The notes below the pieces were generated by a model. It was not told the DNA's origin. It worked only from the letters and a program-made list of their open reading frames with translations, and searched no databases. A DNA stretch of 42,107 bases from Stentor coeruleus. Lineage: Eukaryota > Ciliophora > Heterotrichea > Heterotrichida > Stentoridae. Shown here piece by piece: positions 29,633 through 39,510 of this stretch. The stretch lies in NCBI GenBank assembly GCA_001970955.1, contig MPUH01000641.1, forward strand, positions 1 to 42,107, read 5' to 3'. Within the stretch, counting starts at the first letter, position 1. Each line of letters begins with the position of its first letter. The position numbers and the translations under genes were made by a program.

Positions 29633-31459
29633 TCAATCTACCTTATCTAAAATCTCAGTAATCTCAGTGAATCTTAACCTTTTCTGTGTATTTGTTTTCC
29701 AGCATCCTCTAATAATAAAGCATTCTTTTTCATGTTTCTGCTCATTTATTTTCCTTAACTCAGGTCTTTTCGCTTCTTCTACAAACATGAAATAAAGTGA
29801 CTCCCTTGAATCCCCAGCCCTTCCTCCTTTAATAAAATCCAAAGGGTTTTTTTGTTCTAATAAATGATAATAAGTCATTCCATAAGACCAAACATCTCCA
29901 GAATAATCAGCCTGAAAACCCATAAGTTGTTCTGGGCTAGCATAATCTCTAGTAAACCCACCTATAGGTCTATATTCATTTTCATTTACAGCTAATGAAA
30001 AATTAGCAATTTTCGCATATGTTTCTTCACCTGGGGCAAAAAATATATTCCCTGGTTTGATATTCCCATGGATTATCTTATTTTGATGTACTACATTCAT
30101 ACCTATTGAAACTTCTTTCATTATTTTTACACGCATTTTATCTGAAAGGTGTTTAATTTTATTTCTAAGATTTTCTTCTTGACAGTTTTCCATAACTAAA
30201 CATAAAATTTCATCTATTTTTACTACACCGTATACTTTTATAACATGTTTATTGCTTATTTTCTTTGTAATATCCAATTCTCTAAGGATTTTTTTCGTTG
30301 ATTCTTCCTCATCTGCTCTATTTGGAGGTTTTTTTATTATAACTGCTTTATTTAGGTATTTGTTTTTGTATAAAGTCCCAAAATTTCCTTCACTTATTTT
30401 TTTCATTTCATTGAAAGTTTTAAGTTCAAAGTTTTTTTGTTTTAAAATCATACTTGTGTAGAGAGCTTCAGAATAATTAGATTCAAGGCTTTGGGATATA
30501 AATGATAAGAAACTTTCAGAAATTTGACATAGATAAGAATTTTTGTCTTCGGTTAGACAAAAGTTAAATCTTGGGTCTGATTCTAGAGGTGTAAAGAAAT
30601 TCATAGCGAAACGAAAGGATTTTATGTTGTAATTAGTGTCGGTAATAGCGATAAAACAATTTAAGGGAATGAAGTTTAGTTCAATTCCAGCATTGAAAAG
30701 ATTTACTACAAATGACATAAATTCGTTTGTGTATTCTTGGGTAAATTTGTACATCTTTAGTCTGTTTCTTAGGCTACAGTTAGCAATATATTCATATTCT
30801 AATGTTTCTTCGTTAAAACTATCTAAATCCATATACTTCCAAACATCAGGAAAACCTATAAGATATTCTATAGCATTTTTGTTGTTATAGAAAATCTGAT
30901 CATCAACTATAAGATCTTCTATATCATCATTAACTGTTTCTCTATCAAAATCAGTATTTTTTTCTGATTTGCTCCAATTTTCAATAGGATTTAATCCGTA
31001 AAAATTCTTATATGCCTCCAGGTTGCCTTCTAATATTTTCAAAGATTCAATACAAGAAAGAAAATAATCAAAAACTTCTACTGAGCAATTAATCAAATAA
31101 ATCATGCATTTCATAATTTCATGATAACTTTTACCTTCACGATTAATCGAAACAGCATAATACATGCTAGAGCAGTCCATTTCACATTTAAAAGCTCCTA
31201 AATCTAATGAATTATTCAAAGCATGCATAATTTCTAAAAGTTTCTGTTTAGAACATGATCTAAGAACTCCTGTCTTTGGATACAAAAAAATTCTTATTGA
31301 CATGGGGTATATTGATAAAATACAGCATTTTTCACTATAATCTTTTGATAATTTGTCTGTAGAAGTAAGAAAATTCATTGAAATTGTTTGATCTTGGAGG
31401 GATGCAGTTGGGTATTTGGATTTTAGTTCATTGAAATAAAGTGCGATATCGTCAAGCAT
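29633..31459 (-). CDS. Protein with C-terminal TKL-like pseudokinase domain
   Basis: This 608-residue protein has an unrecognised N-terminal region (1-350) with several hydrophobic alpha/beta-like stretches. A protein-kinase fold follows at about 352-605. The glycine-rich loop (ISEGNFGTLYKN), the ATP-anchoring lysine (AVIIKKP, K376), a glutamate-bearing C helix (ILRELDITKK) and the SPEQL segment with DVWSYGMTYYHLLE after it are all present. The catalytic HRD is HGN (464-466, in IIHGNIKPGN), and the metal-binding DFG is NFS (486-488, in KIANFSLAV), so both catalytic aspartates are asparagine. Phosphotransfer is therefore unlikely by known kinase chemistry, though ATP binding is possible. The fold looks closest to TKL/RIP-type kinases. 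It uses a TGA stop, which supports the standard genetic code. The start is the first ATG. Confidence 0.85.
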   Translation of the reverse strand: MLDDIALYFNELKSKYPTASLQDQTISMNFLTSTDKLSKDYSEKCCILSIYPMSIRIFLYPKTGVLRSCSKQKLLEIMHALNNSLDLGAFKCEMDCSSMYYAVSINREGKSYHEIMKCMIYLINCSVEVFDYFLSCIESLKILEGNLEAYKNFYGLNPIENWSKSEKNTDFDRETVNDDIEDLIVDDQIFYNNKNAIEYLIGFPDVWKYMDLDSFNEETLEYEYIANCSLRNRLKMYKFTQEYTNEFMSFVVNLFNAGIELNFIPLNCFIAITDTNYNIKSFRFAMNFFTPLESDPRFNFCLTEDKNSYLCQISESFLSFISQSLESNYSEALYTSMILKQKNFELKTFNEMKKISEGNFGTLYKNKYLNKAVIIKKPPNRADEEESTKKILRELDITKKISNKHVIKVYGVVKIDEILCLVMENCQEENLRNKIKHLSDKMRVKIMKEVSIGMNVVHQNKIIHGNIKPGNIFFAPGEETYAKIANFSLAVNENEYRPIGGFTRDYASPEQLMGFQADYSGDVWSYGMTYYHLLEQKNPLDFIKGGRAGDSRESLYFMFVEEAKRPELRKINEQKHEKECFIIRGCWKTNTQKRLRFTEITEILDKVD

Positions 31460-32125
31460 TTATATGTTTTTATTATATAATAAAATAGATGAGTATATGA
31501 TTAAGTTGATTTATGATGTTAAAGGTATGTATAAATGTGCATATTATTATATTTGTAGATTTAATAAAAATATATATTGTGAGAAAATTGGTTTAGGGAT
31601 CAAAATTAGTTGGATCAAAATATTTTGCGTTTAGATTAATGTTTTGTGTGTGATAGGATAAATATTAACGTAATTTAATAGGATATTTTATGCTAAATAA
31701 AGGGTTAAGTTTAAAAGATAAAATAAAATTGGGAGATAATATATTTTTATTGAATATAATCAATTTGCAAACTGAATTGAGAACTAAAAATATTTTATGC
31801 TAGATCGTGATGCTTTATACAACCGTAGTGAGAGTAAATGTGTTATTTTTATTTGATTTTGCTAACTGCTGATATTTACATCAAATTAGACAGCTTTTCT
31901 AAGTTTTATCAAAAACTATATCACTACACTTGAGTTAAATCTAAACTATAAAATATCCTTCAAAATTAATACTATATAACACAACCCTCCTCATATATTT
32001 TTCTCAATTCTTCAATCCAACTTCCTATTATATTTAACAATAACTACAATCAATAACATCAAAAAATTATCAAACATTTAACTCTCTCTATCATTTGCAA
32101 TATCGGAACAGAGTTATAATAAAAT
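31460..32125. other. Divergent intergenic region
   Basis: This is AT-rich sequence between the 5' ends of the pseudokinase-like gene and the mucolipin gene. The plus strand turns from G/T-rich to C/A-rich at about 31860-31900. No RNA gene or repeat was recognised. Both promoters must lie here. Confidence 0.6.
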
Positions 32126-33871
32126 ATGTCCAAAATTTACAATCTTAAAGACCAATTATTTATGTCTCCCATTCGAAAATACGAGATTTATGGAAAATTT
32201 CCTTGGAAACTAGTCATACAAATACTCCTTATGATATTTACAGCATGCCAAGTTTTAATTATAATCAATGATAGCACAACATACTCATATAATCAATATG
32301 TTTTATGGAATAAAATTTTTCTTAATAAAGACGTCGAAGGAAAAGACTTATATTTAACCAACACTTTTAACATCTATGGTAGTTCACAATTAAAATCATA
32401 TATAAAATCGACTGTTGATTATTATTATGATATAAACAGTCATACTATTGATAATTATGAGTATCATTATCAAGATGATGGGGATAAAAATCCAGTAAAA
32501 ATGCTAGTAGAATATTACGACTATACCAAAGCATTCAAAAGAGGTTATGAAATCGAATATTTTTTATCGAATAATGACTTAGGACCTTTTTCTAATGAAA
32601 ACTTACATGAATATTTGGATCAAGTTATAAAATTCGAGTTAAGATTTACTTTGATACATAATCTTAACAAACATATGAATTTATTTAACGATTGTTATGA
32701 ATGGAATATTTTACAAATATATGATTATTCAGCACATGGGCATATTAAAGTTAGCTTAAAACCTACAAGATCATCATGTGGAGATACTAATTGTAATTAT
32801 TATTAAGATAATATATTAAAAGAGTATATTTGGATAAACATTATTACAACAATTTTAGCGATATGGTCATTAGTATTAATAGCAAAACATATACATAAAA
32901 GGTTATTAATGGTCATGGAACTTACTGGGATGTCTAATGGGATTAGATCAGCTTGGGAAGCTTTGCCCCTTCCTGTGAAAATGAAGTTTTTTAATTTCTG
33001 GGTTTTGGTTTTTATTATAGGGAACATTTTTCAGATCTTTGGTGGAATATTGTCATTTTATGATGAAAATACAATATTATGGGTTCATGAATTCTCTGTT
33101 GGATTTGGGTGTTTTTTTGCTTGGATTGGTGGAGTGAGATTCTTAAACAAAACATCTCCTTCATATACTGTTGTAAATACAATGGAAAGAAGTGTGAAGA
33201 CAATAACACTTTTTATAGTTGGGGTTATTCCAATATTTTTAGGATATGTTTTTATGGCAATGTGTATTTTTTGGAAATCAGGTATTTATTATAACACTCA
33301 TATGAGTATGATCGCTAATTATGCTATTGTAAATGGAGATTCTGTTTATAACTTTTCAATGGCGGGATTGAAAGAATCTCCTTTGATAAGTCAGATTTAT
33401 TATTATTCATGTGCTGTGTTTTTTATATCGTAAAAAATATACAGATATTCTCATAAGATATTTATTGTCATTATAGAAAGAGCTTTTTCTTCATTAAAAC
33501 GCAATCCTCCATTTGTAGAAGATGAAACCAGTGATGATGGCTTTGATAATCCAAAAATAAACTCAAGAAAATTGGAATATAAAAAAGAAATTGAAAAGAG
33601 TAATTATTACATAGAGCGTAAATCTAAAAATGCAATGAAGTTAATATTAAATTCAGGTAGAAATGATAAAATCCAGTTGTTTGACGAAAAAACTTTATCA
33701 AAAATTGTATCTTTAGATAATATGGTTGCTATAATCATAAAGGAAATAGAAAAATTTAACAGTATTATTGAATATGCAAATAAAGATGATTATGAGTTTT
33801 GGATAATGAAAGATCATATAGAAAGTCTAATTTATTTTAGCATTGATCCGATAGTTCAGTTTTTGAATTAA
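32126..33871 (+). CDS. Mucolipin/TRPML-like cation channel, three exons
   Basis: Exons are 32126-32792, 32808-33429 and 33445-33871, joined by two 15-nt introns. The spliced frame is 572 codons (571 residues), close to the 580 of human TRPML1. Mucolipins release Ca2+ and other cations from acidic endolysosomes. Helix 1 (residues about 28-48) is followed by a large luminal domain with the ending CYEWNILQIYDYSAHGHIKV typical of the polycystin-mucolipin domain. Helix 2 starts at about 228. The HIHKRLLMV to PLPVKMKFFNFW linker follows, then helices 3-5. The pore has LGYVFMAM and the filter region AIVNGDSVYNF. Helix 6 bridges the second intron (YYYSCAVFFIS, then YSHKIFIVII). The filter NGDD of mammalian TRPMLs is NGDS here. 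A short acidic and helical C-terminus follows. Without splicing the frame hits stops, so intron removal is required. Confidence 0.87.
32793..32807 (+). other. 15-nt spliceosomal intron 1 of the mucolipin gene
   Basis: The sequence GTAATTATTATTAAG begins with GT and ends with AG. Unspliced, it places TAA in frame. Its removal joins Asn-Tyr codons across the end of the luminal domain and keeps the frame into helix 2. The length matches the 15-nt class known from Stentor. Confidence 0.9.
33430..33444 (+). other. 15-nt spliceosomal intron 2 of the mucolipin gene
   Basis: The sequence GTAAAAAATATACAG interrupts helix 6. Retention gives an immediate in-frame TAA, while removal restores a hydrophobic helix continuing YSHKIFIVII. 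It is the same size as intron 1 and shares the GTAA start. Confidence 0.9.
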
Positions 33872-34255
33872 TTATAACTTTTGCTAAATGGGTGTTTTTT
33901 ATGCCAAGAGTTAGATTGAAAAAACTTAAACTTTATTATTTAGAATATAATAAATGATTATTCCAATGATAATATTTTGCATAATTTCAATCAAAACTTC
34001 TTATTGAGTATTTTGATAACTCAAAACTTTCGATTTTTTTGGTGTTGAATATTATTTATGAATTAACAATTTAAGGCATTTTTAGAAAGAGGTACGTAAG
34101 AATATCTTGATTAAGTTAAAAAAAATTGAAGTAAGATTGAAAATTATAAATTCTAAATACCTGAAACAAAAACTTTTAGTCTTAAATAATAAAAAGAACT
34201 TAAAAACTTTAAAATCATAAAAAAACTCTTACAATACTTATAAGAAAATCATCTT
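33872..34255. other. Convergent intergenic region
   Basis: This is AT-rich sequence between the 3' ends of the mucolipin and R-SNARE genes. No gene, RNA or repeat was recognised. Confidence 0.6.
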
Positions 34256-34909
34256 CTAATCTAATTTAATTCCAACAGCCAAGAAAATAACCAGTCCCAC
34301 AATAACAATTAATATCAAAACTACAATCATTGTTATTTTCCAATTTTTCCAACAGAAAACCCTTTTGACTTCTACAGCTTTTTTTTTAAACATCCTAGCA
34401 TTAGTCTCAAGTTCATCAGCCTTACTAACCAAAAGCTCAATTTTTTCACCTCTTTCAATAATTTTTTCCAAGTTCTGAACCATGATATTTTTAACTTCAT
34501 CCACGTTTTTACTAACAATTTTAATCTTATCATCTTCTTCTGAGTTAAATTGTATCATAAGCTGTTTGATTTCTTCAATAAAGTTTTTTTTTAGACTAAA
34601 TGCAATTGCGTTTTGTATATCTAAGCCATATGTTTCAAATATCTTATCTCTGACACTAAAAATAAAGGAAAAAGCTTTTCTATTTGAATAATTGGCATCA
34701 CACATACACAATACTATAATTCCTGATTTATTGCTGAGATGAAACATATATTTATCATATGAAAAGGATTTGGATGTATCAATATCTTGACGGCATTTCT
34801 CAACAATTTTAAGAGCCATAAGCTGAAAGTTACCACTGGCGAAAGAGATTTCCCCTAGAGGAGCTGCATTGTTTTGGCTGGAAATGAGTGTATAGATTAG
34901 CTTTTCCAT
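34256..34909 (-). CDS. VAMP7-type longin R-SNARE
   Basis: This 217-residue tail-anchored SNARE drives fusion of late endosomal, lysosomal or secretory vesicles. An N-terminal longin domain spans about 1-115, with IYTLISSQNN at its first strand and SFIFSVRDKIFETYG later. The SNARE helix spans about 127-185 (IKIVSKNVDEVKNIMVQNLE) and carries the ionic zero-layer arginine R153 in IIERGEKIELL. The juxtamembrane FCWKNWKI is nearly the VAMP7 signature. One transmembrane helix (about 192-212) and a five-residue luminal tail end the protein. The length is normal for VAMP7/VAMP72. A regulated-fusion role is known for the family. The start is the first ATG directly before the longin fold, and the stop is TAG. 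Confidence 0.93.
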   Translation of the reverse strand: MEKLIYTLISSQNNAAPLGEISFASGNFQLMALKIVEKCRQDIDTSKSFSYDKYMFHLSNKSGIIVLCMCDANYSNRKAFSFIFSVRDKIFETYGLDIQNAIAFSLKKNFIEEIKQLMIQFNSEEDDKIKIVSKNVDEVKNIMVQNLEKIIERGEKIELLVSKADELETNARMFKKKAVEVKRVFCWKNWKITMIVVLILIVIVGLVIFLAVGIKLD

Positions 34910-35158
34910 TTAGAAATTTATCAACTAAAATGTTGTATTTTTTTTAAGTATTAGGATTATATTTTAAGTTGAAGAGAATTATAATTTAACTAGATTTTTA
35001 TAGTTTTTATGTTATTTTGGATTATAATTTTTGATATGATTAAATATTAGGAGTTGGGTAAGTTTTGAAAGCTGTAGATATTTGAATCTTGTAAAAAAAA
35101 ATTATGTTTTTAAGATTGTTATGAATAGATATATTAATACAATGAATTTAAACAAATA

Positions 35159-36282
35159 TTATTTATGGAGTTTGTTTAAAATCGCAATATTCCGCAAAAA
35201 GTGCTTTTCTTGTTTAACTTTTTTCAGTTTTTCTTTTAACAGTAATTCTTCATCTTTAAGTCCTCTCATTTGCTGTAAAAACAGCCTATCTTCACCTAAA
35301 CTCATAATAATTTCCTTTTCAAGATTTTTTATCAATTCAGTTTTCTCTGATATATTTTTATGTATATTTCTTGATATTTCTACCAAACTCTGTTTTAGTT
35401 CTTCTTTAAGTAAAAATTTGCATTTTAAATTCAAAGCTCCACTTGACAATTGAGGAAATAATTTTACATCATCAAAACATATGTTTTTTTTACCTGATAC
35501 CAAAGATTCTCTTTCCTTTATTTTAAAATTATTTTCCTTATAAGAAAACCCATTCGGATTCTGAAATGACGTTGAACTTGTAGGTAAATTTGACCTTGAA
35601 ATTGTACAACTTTTTGTTCTATTTATAGGTTTTATTGCTGATATTTCTATTGATTTACTCGTTTCTCGACTTTGCCTTAAACTTTCAATTTTATTTTTAT
35701 TGCCTTCTATAATATTTATTTTATCCTTCGATATATCTTGTAATAATATTAAATATTCTTTCAATGTAAAATTTTCATCATCATATCTTTTTATGTCTAA
35801 GTCTATAACTTTTTGTAAGTCTTCAAAGTTCTTATTTTGTTGTAAAAATAAAATAAGTTCTAATATAGGAAGATTACTAGTATCTTTGGTGTTTAAGTCT
35901 AAAAGTTCTTATTTTGTTGTAAAAATAAAATAAGTTCTAATATAGGAAGATTACTAGTATCTTTGGTGTTTAAGTCTAAAAGTTCTCTTACTTGATTGTT
36001 TGCTTTAGAAATAATTTCATTGAAATGGTTGTTTGATTTACCACAGACTAAATGCTGACCTGGTAAAAGTTCCCAAATTTCTTTTATTGTCCCCAGAAGT
36101 CTGTATTTAATTTTTTTTAGTTCAACAAGGTCTTCATGGTTGTATTTGGTTTTGAAGGATGCTTTGAGTTTTAGCGAGTTAATTTCGTCTTTTAATATGG
36201 ATTTTTCTTGGTATGTTGATTGAATTAACGATAGTATTTGAGCGATTTCTGGATTGCTTTCAATACTTCCACTATTTCCCAT
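35159..36282 (-). CDS. Coiled-coil protein with myristoylation-type N-terminus, split by a 77-bp duplication
   Basis: The N-terminal frame (36282-35899) begins MGNSGSIESN, an MG-x3-S pattern typical of N-myristoylated proteins. It runs 127 residues into a premature TAG. The downstream frame (to 35159) lacks an ATG at its start. A perfect 77-bp tandem duplication (35825-35978) lies exactly at the break. Removing one copy joins both halves in one frame of 348 residues (NKNFEDLQKVIDLDIK across the joint). No known domain is seen. The sequence is hydrophilic and rich in Lys/Glu/Leu heptads, especially near the C-terminus (LLLKEKLKKVKQEKHFLRN), with a Ser-rich middle. A membrane-tethered coiled-coil role is inferred only from these features. 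Confidence 0.7.
35825..35978. repeat. Perfect 77-bp tandem duplication
   Basis: Bases 35825-35901 and 35902-35978 are identical, followed by the first eight bases of a third unit. The length is not a multiple of three, and the second copy breaks the gene. It may be an assembly join like those marked by N elsewhere, or a recent real duplication in some macronuclear copies. Confidence 0.88.
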
Positions 36283-36717
36283 GCTTATGTTTTATATATA
36301 ACTTATTATAAATTAAAGGATATGAATTATTACTATAAATTTTACATAAAAAAATATGTATTCAGCTTTGATTAACCCATTATTTATAGGGAAATAATAT
36401 AGGTATATTAGAAATTAATGGATTTAATGGAATATAATAAGAAATAGTTTAATGCCGAGTAATGAAAGTTATCAGGATGATAAATAACAAGAAAACTATA
36501 AGTAACTTTCTAGGCTAATAAGAACAAATAAAAGCTAGTTATAATCCAGGCCAAAAATACCCACAACATTTACACACCAGAACTTTTCTCAGCAAAAATA
36601 ATTTTCTCCAACTCCTGATTCCTTTATCTCACTCAGAATTCTATCCAACTTTCTTCTAATCCTTTTAATCCTCAACCTCCAAATCTTATTTTTCAATATA
36701 AAATTTTTACTATTAAA
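36283..36717. other. Divergent intergenic region
   Basis: This is the shared 5' region of the coiled-coil gene (minus) and the GAF-GAF-PAS gene (plus). The plus strand becomes C/A-rich and nearly G-free from about 36545. No element can be named. Confidence 0.6.
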
Positions 36718-38679
36718 ATGACAGATTCCAAAAACAGCCTACCAAGTTCTTCAATTTCTAGAACTGGTAAACCAAGTAAAGCAGATATCAAACGACTTAC
36801 ATCCCAACACGAAACTCTTTTAATGAGAGTAAATGGTCTTCATAACACTCTAAATGAAAAAGATATACTAATAAAATCTCAAAGAAATACAATCAAACTT
36901 AATGAACAGCGTATTTTAAATCTTGAATATAACAACAGTCAATTAAAACATATAATTGGAATACTAACAAGCTATATAACAGAAGAATTAAATGAAGTCC
37001 TTCCTCCTTTACCAACTATAGCTGAAGATGATGATAATAAAAGAATTGATCCTATTGAGCTTATAAAAAACAGAGAATTTACCCCATTTCGCAAACAAAG
37101 AAAACATCAAAATAAACGAAATACAAGTGCTGATGTAACTTCTGCACTTAATACTTTTGCTGCTGCACATAGAAATACAACTGGAAGTAAACAAAAAACT
37201 ATGATGTTTGATGAAAACCTTAGGGTTAATATGTATGAGGATTTTAATGGTTCTGAGCTTTTAAAAAGTGTTTTAGATGCTCAACTGTGTAGAGAAGAGA
37301 TGAAAAAAGTTGTTAAGTTTTTACTAGGGAAAACTAGCAAGAATGTGTTTTTATTTAAAACAAGGACGATATTATTTGAGACTATAAGTTTGTTTTTATC
37401 ATTAAGGAATGTGGCGTATCAGAACAGTTTAGATGTGTTTTTACCTAGAGTTATGGAGATGATTGTTGATATACTTGAAGTACAAAAAGTGATATTGTAT
37501 TTGTATGATGCAAAAGGGTCTTCATTTTATTCAAAAATAGTCACAGCAGAAGATCCTTCACAGATTGTTATAGAAAAGTTTATTGGGCATTTCCGTTATG
37601 TAGAAGAAGCTTTGGTAATCAATAAAGCTTGTGATGATCCTCGTTTTGACTTAAAATACGACCGTATCAGTGGATTTATTTCTACAAACCTCGCTTGTTA
37701 CCCTTTAAAACTTGGTGAAGAGTTCTTAGGTTTTCTTGAATGTAGCAACAAAGCTCAAGATTTCACTAAAGAAGATATGATCCTACTAAGCCAAATAACA
37801 AAACATATCGCTATTGGACTCTCAGGACAAATAGTCAAAGACAAACTTTCAGAACTTGGCACAAATGCTGGAATATCAGGACAAATCCAACAAAGTAAAG
37901 AAAGCCTACTTATCCCAATCTTAAATCAAATAATAACAAATTGTAAAATCCTTCTTAACTGTGAAAGGTCAACAATTTTTATATACGACAAAACTACAAA
38001 TGAACTTGTCTCACTTATAGCAACTGATATACAAGGGACTATAAGAATCCCAATTCATCGTGGAATAGCATCTTTTGTTTTTACAAGTGGAAAATTAGTT
38101 AATTGTGAAAATGCTACATCAAACAGTTTTTTCAATAATGATGTTGATAAAAAAACAGGATTTATTACAAGAGAAGTACTTGCTATAAAAATATCTAATA
38201 TAGGGGTTATTGAATGTTTAAATAAAAATACTATGACAGCTTTTACAAAAAGTGATGAAAATCGTTTGAATGCTATAAGTGAAATTTTAGCTTCAATTTT
38301 TGAAGCTGGGGATAATTTTGAAGGATTATTGAAAAATGCTGATATTAATGAAATATGTTTACAAGCTGTTAAAGAAGCTATTGTACAGGTAAATTCTGAA
38401 GGGTTATTGATTAAAGCGAATAAATTTGCTGCAGAAATGCTAAAACTCACTCCTGAAAAAATGGCTGGGGCTAGTGTTAATCAGATTTTTGAAAACTCGG
38501 AAGAGTTGTTATTGAAGTTTATGCAGACAGTTAGAGAAGGGGGGTCAACGACGTATAAAGAACAGAAAATTGTTGTTAATAGGAAGATTATTAAAGTTAC
38601 AGCGACTTTTTTGCTTATCAGGAATAATGAAGCTGGGAATTTTTATCTTATATTTTTAACACCAATTAATTTAATTTAG
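36718..38679 (+). CDS. GAF-GAF-PAS sensor-like protein without catalytic domain
   Basis: This 653-residue cytoplasmic protein starts with a Ser-rich leader and a coiled coil (about 22-95). Two GAF domains (about 232-370 and 396-532) and a C-terminal PAS-like domain (about 545-650, VNSEGLLIKANKFAAEML) follow. The NK-xn-F-x3-DE motif linked to cyclic-nucleotide binding in PDE and cyclase GAF domains is complete in GAF2 (LNKNTMTAFTKSDE, 501-514). In GAF1 it ends DM instead of DE (SNKAQDFTKEDM, 343-354). No cyclase, phosphodiesterase or kinase domain follows, so it may act as a ligand-sensing regulatory subunit or scaffold, with the coil giving dimerisation. The ligand, cAMP, cGMP or other, is inference. 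The start is the first ATG after a C-rich leader, the stop is TAG, and no intron is needed. Confidence 0.83.
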   Translation: MTDSKNSLPSSSISRTGKPSKADIKRLTSQHETLLMRVNGLHNTLNEKDILIKSQRNTIKLNEQRILNLEYNNSQLKHIIGILTSYITEELNEVLPPLPTIAEDDDNKRIDPIELIKNREFTPFRKQRKHQNKRNTSADVTSALNTFAAAHRNTTGSKQKTMMFDENLRVNMYEDFNGSELLKSVLDAQLCREEMKKVVKFLLGKTSKNVFLFKTRTILFETISLFLSLRNVAYQNSLDVFLPRVMEMIVDILEVQKVILYLYDAKGSSFYSKIVTAEDPSQIVIEKFIGHFRYVEEALVINKACDDPRFDLKYDRISGFISTNLACYPLKLGEEFLGFLECSNKAQDFTKEDMILLSQITKHIAIGLSGQIVKDKLSELGTNAGISGQIQQSKESLLIPILNQIITNCKILLNCERSTIFIYDKTTNELVSLIATDIQGTIRIPIHRGIASFVFTSGKLVNCENATSNSFFNNDVDKKTGFITREVLAIKISNIGVIECLNKNTMTAFTKSDENRLNAISEILASIFEAGDNFEGLLKNADINEICLQAVKEAIVQVNSEGLLIKANKFAAEMLKLTPEKMAGASVNQIFENSEELLLKFMQTVREGGSTTYKEQKIVVNRKIIKVTATFLLIRNNEAGNFYLIFLTPINLI

Positions 38680-39510
38680 ATAAGAAAAATGGAATTTGAA
38701 TAAAAATTAAATTTTTTATGTGAGATTATAGTGAAGAGGCTATTTTGAATGATTAAAATTTTTAGTATGGAGAATTGATAGTGAGTAGGAAAATATAAAA
38801 CTTTATATAGATACTGGAGTACATTTTGTAATATTAAGATCTTCATGTACTAAATTTTTATTGAAATTCTAAGTATGTATCTTAAATATGATTGACTAAT
38901 TATGTAAATGATAAATTTTGCTTCTAAATTAAGTGTCTATTATTATATAAAAAATAACAAAAACATCATTATATTCAGTATTGATATAAAAAGGAATCTA
39001 AATTTTAAATAATCTTGAATTATGGTAAATAATAATAAGGTTTGTAGTGATTATAATACTCCTCAAGCAAAGATAATAAATTTAGGCAAGCTGATATTTA
39101 TAAATACTCTTTTATTTAAGGGAGATTAGACTTTCTAATATTATATAACATAAATTAAATTAAATATACTATAATTATTAATATTTCTGATTGTAAATTT
39201 GAGTAGTAGCCAAACTAGACGAAAATTTAATTTCTTTCGAAAAAAAGTAAACCAGATCATAGCTTTGCTAGTATTTTTTAATTCTTATAAAAACTCAGTT
39301 TTAATTTTACTATCTTGATCTTAAATGTTTTGTCAAAATTTTCCATCCTTCTTTAATTATTATCCTACATCACCATCTTCTAAAATTTCCATATAATAAA
39401 TAATTAAAACTAATCAACCTTTATTTTTTGAACTAATACAAATGAGTATTTTTTTTCTTATTAATATAAAAGCTTATCCTTTAATATAGTTTTCACAACT
39501 CTTATAAAAA
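38680..39510. other. Long intergenic region
   Basis: This is very AT-rich sequence between two plus-strand genes. G and C are both scarce, and the plus strand becomes C-richer after about 39240. No gene, RNA or clear repeat was found. Confidence 0.55.

Noticed and set aside
26903..33871. A functional lysosome/GTPase operon of neighbouring genes
   Set aside because: Ciliates are not known to have operons, strands are mixed, and TRPML and VAMP7 being close is as likely chance. Only the paralogue pair has a clear shared origin.
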